Assembly (NCBI RefSeq): GCF_001685485.1
Contig: NZ_BDEL01000001.1
Span: 2,601,501-2,665,500, forward strand
Direction: 5' to 3'
DNA from: Formosa haliotis
GTDB taxonomy: Bacteria; Bacteroidota; Bacteroidia; Flavobacteriales; Flavobacteriaceae
DNA length: 64,000 nt
The position numbers and the translations under genes are program-made. Each line of letters begins with the position of its first letter. Position 1 is the first letter of the stretch. The notes beneath the pieces were generated by a model, which saw only the letters and a program-made list of their open reading frames with translations, searched no databases and was not told where the DNA came from. This document shows positions 27,769 through 35,881 of this stretch, piece after piece.

Positions 27769-28584
27769 ATGAATTATCTAACTGCAAAATTGAAAAATGA
27801 GTTTAAAAGTATCTTGTCTAAGAAGGATAATATTATACATAATCTTACTAATGATGAAGAGGAAGAGATTCCTTATGATCCCAATCATAAATTAAACGAA
27901 GATGAATGGTTCACTTTAACCAATTTTTCAACAGAGCCTTTTTTTATTGAAGAATTGAAACAAACATTTTCTCAAGCATCATTAAATCAAATTGAAAATA
28001 ATCAGTATAATGATATTAATTTTTTATTGATTTATCAAGGCAACCAAGTCCATATACAACGAATTACTTCATCTAAATTTATCAACCGAAAAACGTTTCT
28101 TGATTATTCAGGTGAACCAATTATAACCGAACAGAAAAAGCAAATTGAAATTCGAGAAACTTCAGACGCTATTTATTTTCTTAATGAAGATAAACTTGTG
28201 TTTAGAGATTTAAGTAAATTAAAGCCAATTTTTAAAGGAATAGCAGAGTTACACCGTGAAGCTACAGAAGAAGAAGTTATTGGTTTTTTAGCGATTCCTT
28301 TTATACTTTTAAATGGATTTGATGATAAAAAAGTAGGAACCCTTAACAGGAAAAGAATTGCGGATGTTAAAGTAAAATATGAAAATTTATCTAAAAGTAA
28401 ACAAGATGCACTTGTAATTTATGCAAAAGAAAATGCAGGTTTAGATATTTCCAATGATCAAGTTGAGATAAAAAGTGAAGTTGATTTAAAAAACTTACTA
28501 TACGCTATGGATCAACGCTATTATTTTGCAGATATTTATGAAGAGAAAAGAATAGCCACAGCAACAAGATTACAAGCATCATAA
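27769..28584 (+). CDS. KwaB-like protein with DUF4868-like domain
   Basis: This 271-residue soluble protein has an N-terminal acidic stretch (TNDEEEEIPYD near residues 27-37). A mixed middle part follows, then a C-terminal region from about 150 (AIYFLNEDKLVFRDLSKLKP ... NRKRIADVKVKYENL ... LLYAMDQRYYFADIYEEKR). That order resembles DUF4868 as found in KwaB, the soluble Kiwa subunit. KwaB is usually a little longer (about 300 or more). It lies 3 bp after the membrane protein and before a decayed AlbA_2 gene. An unrelated RM-associated protein remains possible. Confidence 0.5.
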   Translation: MNYLTAKLKNEFKSILSKKDNIIHNLTNDEEEEIPYDPNHKLNEDEWFTLTNFSTEPFFIEELKQTFSQASLNQIENNQYNDINFLLIYQGNQVHIQRITSSKFINRKTFLDYSGEPIITEQKKQIEIRETSDAIYFLNEDKLVFRDLSKLKPIFKGIAELHREATEEEVIGFLAIPFILLNGFDDKKVGTLNRKRIADVKVKYENLSKSKQDALVIYAKENAGLDISNDQVEIKSEVDLKNLLYAMDQRYYFADIYEEKRIATATRLQAS

Positions 28585-28589
28585 AGAAT

Positions 28590-29014
28590 ATGGCCGAAAC
28601 CAACCGCATAGAACATAAAAGAGAGCTCACCAAAGATGTAGATATAGAAAAGGAAGTTATTGCTTTTCTAAATTACAATGAGGGAGGTATTATTTATATT
28701 GGTATAGATAAAACCGGTGCGATTCTAGGCGTTAACGATTTGGATGGTGATACGCTTAAAATTAAAGACCGTTTAAAAACGAAAATTACACGGCTTGACA
28801 CCTGTAATATTGGAGTCTTACGACCGGAGTTGTTTTAAGTTTTCGGAACCTTTTTTACGCACAACCTTTCCAAATACAACAACTAACGACCAAGTCAACG
28901 ACTAAGTCAGCGACCAAGTTCAAAACACTTATTTCTGAGATGGAAAATAAGATGTATTCACGAGTAGAATTGATGGAAGCAATGGATATAAAACACAGAT
29001 CTCCGTTTTTATAG
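28590..29014 (+). pseudogene. Decayed AlbA_2 (Schlafen-like) ATP-binding/helix-turn-helix gene
   Basis: The first 82 codons are the AlbA_2 start (RIEHKRELTKDVDIEKEVIA ... GGIIYIGIDKTG) and then the frame stops. Further on, other frames read FSEPFLRTTFPNTTTNDQVND and MYSRVELMEAMDIKHR, which are the linker and winged-helix start found near the C terminus of full-length members (usually 400 or more residues). The middle domain is missing and the frame changes at least twice, so the gene is dead. It begins 5 bp after the KwaB-like gene. Confidence 0.75.
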
Positions 29015-29054
29015 CATTATTGGGGCAACAAGAAATAACTCATGTTTCAAACTA

Positions 29055-29102
29055 AAAATGTCCAGTTTTTTAATTAATAAACTGGACATTTTGTTATATT
29101 TG
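29055..29102 (+). promoter_or_regulatory. Inverted repeat and -7 box upstream of abiEi (candidate AbiEi operator)
   Basis: AAAATGTCCAGTTT (29055-29068) pairs perfectly with AAACTGGACATTTT (29079-29092). A TATATTTG -7 box follows at 29095-29102, 17 bp before the ATG. AbiEi antitoxins of AbiE systems repress their own promoter by binding inverted repeats. A terminator role for the upstream genes is also possible. Confidence 0.5.
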
Positions 29103-29119
29103 TAAATATTACTTATATT

Positions 29120-29845
29120 ATGAAAGACACTGATACCATTGTAAATATAATAAATAAACTTCCTAAAGGGTATGTGTTCACCTATGAGGATTTTATGCAT
29201 GAGGTGAAAAGCAAACAAGCTGCTGTAAAAGCATTAAACAGAATGGTTGCTAGTGGCAAAATAGCCAAGCTCTCTAAAGGGAAATATTTCAAGCCCGAAC
29301 AGAGTGTATTTGGAACCCTAGCTCCAGAGCAATATCAAGTGGTTAAAGATTTACTAGAAGACAACAATAAGCTTATAGGCTACTTAACAGGTTTGAGTGT
29401 GTATAATCAATTAGGTTTAACAACCCAAGTAAGTAACACCATTCAAATAGGTAAAAATGAGGTAAGACCCGCTTTTAAACGCGCACATTATAAAATTGCA
29501 TTTATACGCCAAAAAAATACGATTACTAAAGATAGTATTCCCCTATTACAACTCTTAGATGCGATTAAGTATATAAAGAAAATTCCAGATACTACTGTTG
29601 CAAAAGCTTGTTTACGCTTTATGGCTATTTTAAAAGAAAAATCGGCAGAAGATATTAAAACTATAATAAGATTGGCGTTAAAATACCCGCCGTCTACTAG
29701 AGCGCTATTAGGTGCCATGTTAGAGCAATTAGGGTACACAGAGCATTTACAAACTTTAAAAGCGTCATTAAACCCAATTACCACGTATAAAATAGAAGAT
29801 CTAGAACAGATAGTACACACAACGAATAACTGGAATATTGTATGA
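29120..29845 (+). CDS. AbiEi-type antitoxin (type IV toxin-antitoxin)
   Basis: This 241-residue protein has an N-terminal winged helix (GYVFTYEDFMHEVKSKQAAV ... KIAKLSKGKYFKP, residues 17-58) and a larger C-terminal domain. That is the two-domain shape of the AbiEi/DUF6088 transcriptional regulator-antitoxin. Its stop overlaps the toxin start (ATGA), as usual in abiE operons. It neutralises the nucleotidyltransferase toxin without stable complex formation and represses the operon. An inverted repeat sits just upstream. Confidence 0.85.
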   Translation: MKDTDTIVNIINKLPKGYVFTYEDFMHEVKSKQAAVKALNRMVASGKIAKLSKGKYFKPEQSVFGTLAPEQYQVVKDLLEDNNKLIGYLTGLSVYNQLGLTTQVSNTIQIGKNEVRPAFKRAHYKIAFIRQKNTITKDSIPLLQLLDAIKYIKKIPDTTVAKACLRFMAILKEKSAEDIKTIIRLALKYPPSTRALLGAMLEQLGYTEHLQTLKASLNPITTYKIEDLEQIVHTTNNWNIV

Positions 29846-30807
29846 AGCTACACCAAAACAAAAAATTATTTGATCAATCTATTCGTGCAACCGCACAACG
29901 TATGGGTATAGCAGATATTTATGTGGAAAAAGATTATTGGGTAACGTTAACTTTATACCAAATATTTAAGCAACCTATAGGAGCAGAAACAGTTTTTAAA
30001 GGAGGAACTGCCTTGAGCAAATGTTTCGATATTATCCAGAGATTTTCTGAAGATGTAGACTTAGTTATGGTGCGGAAGGAAACTGATACCACTAGTAAAA
30101 TGGAGCGGAAGGTTAAAAAGCCAAGTAAAGTTATTGAGTCTATTTTACCTGAAATTTATATGGAAGGCTTAACGAATAAAAAAGGGATGCTACGTAAAAC
30201 CGTACACCAATATCCTAAAGTGTTTAAAGGTAAATTAGGACAAGTTCGGGATGTTATTGTTTTAGAGGCAAGTTATCTAGGACGATTCGAGCCTTACCAC
30301 ACCCAATATATAAATTCATATATTGGAGAAATGATGGTGGCTGTGAATCAAAATGATTTAGCACAGGCATATGATTTGATGCCATTTCAAGTGAATGTGA
30401 TGGATGTAACGAGAACCTTTTGTGAAAAAATTATGAGTTTGGTTCGGTTTTCTTATGGTTTAAATGCAATTCAGCAATTAAAAGATAAAATAAGACACGC
30501 TTACGATATTCATCAATTAATGAATTTAGAAACTGTGCAGGTATTTTTTAAAAGTGAAGCTTTTATTGAAATGTTAACACAGGTAAAGGAAGATGATCGC
30601 TTAAGTTTTAAATCGGAAAATACATGGTTAGATTATCCTATTTTTAAAGCACTAATTTTTTCAGATACAGAACAGGTATGGAGTCAGTTAAAAACAAGCT
30701 ATTCTCATGAATTTAGAATGTTAGTCTATGGTGATTTGCCTGAGGAAAAAGAGGTATTGCAATCGTTACTAACTATAGCGCACCGATTAAAAGAAATTAA
30801 ATTGTAA
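29842..30807 (+). CDS. AbiEii/AbiGii-type nucleotidyltransferase toxin
   Basis: This 321-residue protein has VFKGGTALSKCF at residues 51-62 and SEDVDLVM at 69-76. This is the GGT...DxD nucleotidyltransferase signature of the AbiEii (DUF1814) toxins. Family members transfer nucleotides to tRNA or other targets and stop growth of phage-infected cells. It pairs with the AbiEi antitoxin by an ATGA overlap and ends 4 bp before hsdR, so toxin-antitoxin and restriction genes may share a transcript. Confidence 0.9.
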   Translation: MKLHQNKKLFDQSIRATAQRMGIADIYVEKDYWVTLTLYQIFKQPIGAETVFKGGTALSKCFDIIQRFSEDVDLVMVRKETDTTSKMERKVKKPSKVIESILPEIYMEGLTNKKGMLRKTVHQYPKVFKGKLGQVRDVIVLEASYLGRFEPYHTQYINSYIGEMMVAVNQNDLAQAYDLMPFQVNVMDVTRTFCEKIMSLVRFSYGLNAIQQLKDKIRHAYDIHQLMNLETVQVFFKSEAFIEMLTQVKEDDRLSFKSENTWLDYPIFKALIFSDTEQVWSQLKTSYSHEFRMLVYGDLPEEKEVLQSLLTIAHRLKEIKL

Positions 30808-30811
30808 ACCA

Positions 30812-33541
30812 ATGAAATTTACAGAAGCACAATTAGAGCAAGCCTTTATTGAATTATTGGGGCAGCAAGGTATTCCACACGTGTTAGGAGGTTCTATACA
30901 AAGAACCGACCAAGAGGTTCTGCTTAAAGACGATTTAAAAGCCTTCTTGCTCAGTCAATATAAAAACGACCATTTAACAGAGTCTGAAGTTAACCAGATC
31001 ATTAGGCAATTGGAAATTTGTTCTGCTTCCGATTTGTATGAAAGCAACAAAGCCATCATGAAAATGGTGTCTGATGGATTTGCTCTAAAACGTGAAGATC
31101 GTTCTAAAAAAGATGTGTGGATTTATCTAATTGATTATTCAGAACATAACAACAATACTTATAAAATAGTTAATCAGTTAGAAATAACGGGTTACGAAAA
31201 GCGTATTCCAGATGGCATTTTATACATCAACGGTTTGCCATTAGTGGTGTTTGAATTTAAAAGTGCTATTCGCAATAACACTGCTATTCATGATGCTTAT
31301 GTACAACTAACAACACGTTACAAACGCGATATTCCAGAGCTGTTTAAATACAATGCCTTCTGTATAATTAGTGATGGCGTAAATAGTAAATCTGGTTCGT
31401 TTTTTGCGCCTTACGAATTCTTTTATGCCTGGCGAGCAGAATCTGATAGACACTTTTTTGTAGATAAAAAAGAAACCGATGGTATAAACAGCATGCTGTC
31501 TATGATTAAAGGCTTGTTTAATCAAACCGATTTACGACAAGTTATAAAGAATTTTATTTTCATTCCTGACAGCTCTAAAAGAGAAGAAAAAATTGTATGT
31601 CGTTATCCTCAATATTATGCAGCGAGTAAACTCGTAGAAAATATTAAGCGGCACCAAAAACCTGAAGGCGACGGAAAAGGTGGCACCTATTTTGGAGCCA
31701 CAGGATGTGGTAAAAGTTATACCATGTTATTTCTAACACGGCTACTCATGAAAGGGGTACACTTTTCAAGTCCAACCATTATATTAATAACTGACAGAAC
31801 CGATTTAGACGACCAATTATCGGCTCAATTTACAAATGCGAAAGGGTTTATTGGCGACCAGAATGTGATAAGTGTTGAAAGTAGAAAAGAGCTAAGAGCA
31901 TTATTGCAAGGTAGAAAAAGTGGTGGTGTATTATTAACGACTATTCATAAGTTTTCTGAAGACACAGAGCTGTTAACCGAACGCACAAATGTGATTTGTA
32001 TTTCGGATGAAGCGCATAGAAGTCAAATCAATTTAGATCAAAAAATAAAAGTCACCGAAACTGGGGTTGAAAAAACCTATGGTTTCGCTAAATATTTACA
32101 CGATTCGTTACCAAATGCCACCTATGTAGGATTTACTGGAACGCCAATTGATGCTACTTTAGATGTGTTTGGTGATATTATAGATTCGTACACCATGACA
32201 GAATCTGTAAAAGATGAAATTACGGTGCGTATCGTTTATGAAGGACGTGCTGCAAAAGTGGTTTTAAAAAACAGTAAACTATATGAAATTGAGGAATATT
32301 ACCGTCAGGTTGCAGATGAAGGCGCCAATGAATATCAAATAGAAGAAAGCAAAAAAGCATCTGCCAATATGAATGTTATTATTGGTGATCCAGAACGCAT
32401 AAAGGCAGTTGCAGAAGATTTTGTAAAACATTACGAAAAACGTATTGAAGAAGGCGCCACCGTAAAAGGTAAGGCTTTATTTGTATGCAGTAGCAGACCC
32501 ATTGCCTTTGAAGTGTATAAAGAAATAATTGCTTTACGTCCAGAATGGGCGGTTGTAAAGACCTGTGAAGAAGGTGCAGAGCTTACTGAAAAGGAACAGA
32601 AGGAAATTAAACCTATGGCGCGTGTTCAAATGATTATGACCCGTGGCAAGGACGATCCTGAAGCCATGTATAATGCCTTAGGTACCAAGGACGATCGAAA
32701 GGAATTAGACCGACAATTTAAAAATGAGAAATCTAATTTTAAAATAGCCATAGTTGTAGATATGTGGCTAACAGGTTTCGATGTGCCTTTCTTAGATACC
32801 ATATACATAGACAAACCAATACAACAGCATAATTTAATACAAACGATTTCTAGAGTTAACAGGAAGTACTCGGGGAAGTCAAAAGGTTTGGTTGTCGATT
32901 ATATCGGAATTAAAAGCGCGATGAATAAAGCGTTAAAACAGTATTCACAAGTCGACAGTACTAATTTTGAAGACATCGCTAAGTCGGTTACCATCGCTAA
33001 AGATCAATTAGATCTATTAGCCAGACTATTCCACACGTTTGATAGCGCTCCGTATTTTACTGGGGAATCCTTAAAACAATTAGATTGCCTGAATAGAGCT
33101 GCCGAATTTGTACAGCTAACTGAACAACAAGAGAAACGCTTTATGGGATTAGTAAAACGTTTAAAATCGGCTTACGATATTTGCTGTGGGAGTGAAGAAT
33201 TTGAAGAGTCTGAACGTGACCAGATTCATTTTTATTTAGCCATTCGTTCTATCGTTTTTAAACTGACTAAAGGTGATACTCCAGACACCGCTCAAATGAA
33301 TGCTAGAGTGCGTGAAATGGTGCGAGAAGCTATAAAGAGTGATGGTGTAGAAGAACTATTTAAACTAGGTGATGGAAAAGATGCTCAGGTAGACATTTTT
33401 GATGCCGATTATTTAAACAAAATTAATAAGATTAAACTACCGAATACTAAAATAAAATTACTCCAACAGCTATTATCTAAGGCGATTGGTGAATTTAAAA
33501 AAGTGAATAAAACGAAGGCCATTGATTTTCTAAAAAAATGA
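30812..33541 (+). CDS. hsdR: Type I restriction endonuclease subunit R, main part (C terminus split off)
   Basis: This 909-residue part contains the N-terminal nuclease (LPLVVFEFKSA near residues 142-153). The SF2 translocase core has Walker A GATGCGKSYT near 294, DEAH near 398, GFTGTPID near 440 and ISRVNRKY near 680. The frame stops right after FLKK at a run of seven A (33532-33538). The C-terminal domain continues in the -1 frame in the next entry, giving about 1050 residues together, the usual HsdR length. hsdM and hsdS are upstream with five defence-related genes between. Confidence 0.93.
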   Translation: MKFTEAQLEQAFIELLGQQGIPHVLGGSIQRTDQEVLLKDDLKAFLLSQYKNDHLTESEVNQIIRQLEICSASDLYESNKAIMKMVSDGFALKREDRSKKDVWIYLIDYSEHNNNTYKIVNQLEITGYEKRIPDGILYINGLPLVVFEFKSAIRNNTAIHDAYVQLTTRYKRDIPELFKYNAFCIISDGVNSKSGSFFAPYEFFYAWRAESDRHFFVDKKETDGINSMLSMIKGLFNQTDLRQVIKNFIFIPDSSKREEKIVCRYPQYYAASKLVENIKRHQKPEGDGKGGTYFGATGCGKSYTMLFLTRLLMKGVHFSSPTIILITDRTDLDDQLSAQFTNAKGFIGDQNVISVESRKELRALLQGRKSGGVLLTTIHKFSEDTELLTERTNVICISDEAHRSQINLDQKIKVTETGVEKTYGFAKYLHDSLPNATYVGFTGTPIDATLDVFGDIIDSYTMTESVKDEITVRIVYEGRAAKVVLKNSKLYEIEEYYRQVADEGANEYQIEESKKASANMNVIIGDPERIKAVAEDFVKHYEKRIEEGATVKGKALFVCSSRPIAFEVYKEIIALRPEWAVVKTCEEGAELTEKEQKEIKPMARVQMIMTRGKDDPEAMYNALGTKDDRKELDRQFKNEKSNFKIAIVVDMWLTGFDVPFLDTIYIDKPIQQHNLIQTISRVNRKYSGKSKGLVVDYIGIKSAMNKALKQYSQVDSTNFEDIAKSVTIAKDQLDLLARLFHTFDSAPYFTGESLKQLDCLNRAAEFVQLTEQQEKRFMGLVKRLKSAYDICCGSEEFEESERDQIHFYLAIRSIVFKLTKGDTPDTAQMNARVREMVREAIKSDGVEELFKLGDGKDAQVDIFDADYLNKINKIKLPNTKIKLLQQLLSKAIGEFKKVNKTKAIDFLKK

Positions 33542-33963
33542 AAACCTTAGTTGATAGTTATAATGAACGTAAAGCGGATGTATTACAGAGTGAAGTTTTA
33601 GAAGATTTTACAGATGAAATCATCAATTTATATCACGAGTTGGTAAAAGAAAAAGAATCCTTTTCAGATTTAGGAATCGATTTTGAAGAGAAAGCCTTTT
33701 ATGATATTTTAAAATCGCTTTGTATAAAATATGATTTCGATTACCCTGAAGATAAATTAATCAGCTTATCAAAAAAAGTAAAAGTGGTCGTTGACGACAA
33801 AGCAAAATACACCGACTGGAACCAACGTGCAGATATTAAAGCTGAATTAAAAGTAGACTTAATAATTCTACTTGCAGAAAATGGCTACCCTCCTATTGAT
33901 AAAGACGAAGTGTATAAAGAAATTTTTGAGCAGGCAGAGAATTTTAAGAAGTATAGTGGGTAA
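33538..33963 (+). CDS. Type I restriction endonuclease subunit R, C-terminal domain (frame-disrupted end of hsdR)
   Basis: This 141-residue segment (MKTLVDSYNERKADVLQSEV ... YTDWNQRADIKAELKVDLI ... GYPPIDKDEVYKEI) is the HsdR C-terminal helical domain, which in intact proteins follows directly on the helicase part. Its ATG overlaps the stop of the main part (ATGA). One extra A in the A7 run, or a -1 slip on A-AAA-AAA, would join both. Separate translation by coupling is also conceivable. Confidence 0.75.
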   Translation: MKTLVDSYNERKADVLQSEVLEDFTDEIINLYHELVKEKESFSDLGIDFEEKAFYDILKSLCIKYDFDYPEDKLISLSKKVKVVVDDKAKYTDWNQRADIKAELKVDLIILLAENGYPPIDKDEVYKEIFEQAENFKKYSG

Positions 33964-34372
33964 TACGTTGCATTTATCAAAGTCATAGTTTACAATTTAG
34001 TCTACAGAAGTTATTGCTATAAGGTTAAATATAAAAAACACCTACAGTAAACCATCTACCCCTGATGATAGAAAACCAACCTATCCCGTAATGGTCTAAA
34101 TAATAAATTTAAGAAAGAAGAATACTTATTTGTGACTAAAAGAATGTGCCACTATAAATTTGAAATTAATTTAACAAGCATAAAAAATTATACAGGAAAT
34201 TTAATGATTTTCATTAAAAATCAAGAAACAATAAATTATGTTATATTAAACAGTTTCTAAGGAATAAAACAGCCAAATTTAAAGATAATCTACACTACAA
34301 AAACAGCACAAGTATCTGTTTTTAAGTTTAATAGAAAAACATCATAACCTACACACTATTATTTTAACAAGA
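33964..34372. other. Gene-free stretch between hsdR and the tRNA fragment
   Basis: About 400 bp of AT-rich DNA without a supported frame. A short direct repeat (CTGCCACCC twice, at about 34392-34412) lies just right of this stretch, near the tRNA terminator. Confidence 0.5.
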
Positions 34373-34420
34373 ATGAACCATAAAAATAAAACTGCCACCC
34401 TTTCTGCCACCCTAAAAAAG

Positions 34421-34456
34421 AAAAACCCCCCAAACACTGGGTGTTTGAGAGGTTTT
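34421..34456 (-). terminator. Native terminator of the disrupted tRNA-Met gene
   Basis: On the minus strand, directly after the tRNA 3' end, an interrupted stem (AAAACCTCTCAAACAC with GTGTTTGGGGGGTTTT) is followed by a T-rich tail (TTTTTCTTTTTT). This is the expected terminator of the original tRNA gene, showing that the left flank is ancestral chromosome. Confidence 0.7.
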
Positions 34457-34459
34457 CGG

Positions 34460-34501
34460 TGGTCCCACCTGGGCTCGAACCAGGGACCACCTGATTATGA
34501 G
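34460..34501 (-). other. Displaced 3' half of a tRNA-Met gene (attachment site)
   Basis: Read on the minus strand, the sequence has the anticodon loop CTCATAA (anticodon CAT), the 3' anticodon strand TCAGG and the variable loop. A full T arm CCTGG-TTCGAGC-CCAGG, the acceptor strand TGGGACC and discriminator A follow. The 5' half is missing: bases before the anticodon loop do not pair. This is the usual remnant left when an element integrates into a tRNA 3' end. A tyrosine recombinase begins 150 bp further right. Confidence 0.8.
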
Positions 34502-34617
34502 TTAGAAAGATTTGTGTATCAATTGGTTTCATTAATTATCATCAACACTGATAATCAACACTTTATAGTATTTTAGTTTGTATCTAATTTCATATTTAGT
34601 ATCTTTAATAGGCAATT

Positions 34618-34637
34618 TGTTGTACCTATGTTGTACC
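34618..34637 (+). repeat. Direct repeat upstream of the recombinase gene
   Basis: TGTTGTACC occurs twice, at 34618-34626 and 34629-34637, one helical turn apart and 15 bp before the recombinase ATG. It may be an arm-type or autoregulatory site. Confidence 0.4.
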
Positions 34638-34651
34638 CATTATAAACTATT

Positions 34652-35881
34652 ATGGCTTCTATTAAAACTGTTTTAAGAAAAAAACCTCTCACCGATGGAA
34701 CATTTCCGATATGCCTTCGTGTCACAAAAAATAGAAGAACTAAATACTTTAAGACAATCTTTACAACTCTCCCGAGCGAATGGAATGAAGCAACAGGAAC
34801 ATTTAACAAACGAAACTCCAGCTATATTCAAAACAATAGATTACTCCTTAAATTTAAGGATCGTGCTTTGAAAGTTTATGGTCAATTAGAAATTGAACAA
34901 GAAAACTTTACTCTAGAAGATTTTGAAAAATATTATAGGATAATAGAAAATCCAATCCAGAGAAATGTATTCACATTTTGGAATGAGATAATAGATGAAA
35001 TGTTAACCGCAGGTCGAACAGGAAACGCAAGAGTAAATAAAGAAACAAGCCAATCAATTAAATTATTTCACAAAAGGAAATCACTAACCTTTAGGGAAGT
35101 CTCCACTGTTTTTCTTAATAAATATGAAGTATTTCTTAGGTCCAGGGGAGGAACTGATGGTGGTATTGCTGTTCGCATGAGAGCAATTAGGGCCGTATAT
35201 AACATGGCAATTGCTAGAAACCTTATAAAAGAAGATTACTATCCCTTTAAATCATATAAAATCTCTAAACTTAAAGGAAAAGGTATAAAAAAAACATTAG
35301 ATTTAACTGAAGTATTAAAGATTGTAAACCTAGATTTAAAGGACAGGCAGAATTTACAATATAGTAGAAATTATTTTGTCTTTAGTTTTTACACTAGAGG
35401 AATGAACTTCGCCGATATGATGAAGTTGAAACATAGCGATGTAACTGGTGACAGAATAATTTACACTAGATCCAAAACTAAAGGAAACTTTATAGTAAAA
35501 GTTCTACCTCCTGTACAAGAAATTTTAGATTATTTCGCTCCATATAATACTCATACCAAGTATGTCTTCCCTATTCTCTATCGGGAAAATTACACGCCTA
35601 CACAATTAGAAAATAGAAAGAGTAAAACATTAAAAAAATACAATAAAGATTTGAAAGAAATTGCAAAATTATGCAATATAAGTAAACCCCTTAGCAGCTA
35701 TGTTGCAAGACATAGTTTTGCAAATTGTCTAAAACAAAAAGGTATTGCCACAGATATTATTAGTGAATCTCTAGGACATCAGAACTTGGCAGTAACTCAA
35801 GCTTATTTAAAAACTTTAGACAACACTGTTCTTGACGATGCTTGTGAGGTTTTATTGGACACTATCCCTAAAAGTGTGTAA
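34652..35881 (+). CDS. Tyrosine recombinase/site-specific integrase
   Basis: This 409-residue protein has an N-terminal Arm-binding beta region (KTVLRKKPLTDGTFPICLRV), a SAM-like core-binding domain at about 110-210, and the catalytic domain. The latter shows Arg in FYTRGMNFADMMKLKH, ARHSFANCLKQKG, ESLGHQNLAVTQAY with the Tyr nucleophile. It is of the Bacteroidota phage/ICE type and lies next to a tRNA-Met fragment, its likely attachment site. Its last codons (KSV and stop) lie inside the terminal repeat of the adjoining IS, so the original C terminus was probably altered. Confidence 0.93.
   Translation: MASIKTVLRKKPLTDGTFPICLRVTKNRRTKYFKTIFTTLPSEWNEATGTFNKRNSSYIQNNRLLLKFKDRALKVYGQLEIEQENFTLEDFEKYYRIIENPIQRNVFTFWNEIIDEMLTAGRTGNARVNKETSQSIKLFHKRKSLTFREVSTVFLNKYEVFLRSRGGTDGGIAVRMRAIRAVYNMAIARNLIKEDYYPFKSYKISKLKGKGIKKTLDLTEVLKIVNLDLKDRQNLQYSRNYFVFSFYTRGMNFADMMKLKHSDVTGDRIIYTRSKTKGNFIVKVLPPVQEILDYFAPYNTHTKYVFPILYRENYTPTQLENRKSKTLKKYNKDLKEIAKLCNISKPLSSYVARHSFANCLKQKGIATDIISESLGHQNLAVTQAYLKTLDNTVLDDACEVLLDTIPKSV

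Noticed and set aside
29009..29218. 69-codon minus-strand frame at the abiEi promoter
   Set aside because: It overlaps the inverted repeat, the promoter and the abiEi start; the plus-strand features explain the sequence better.
34373..34576. 67-codon frame containing RWSHLGSNQGPPDYE
   Set aside because: It is a translation of the antisense of the tRNA-Met fragment and its terminator, a common false gene call.
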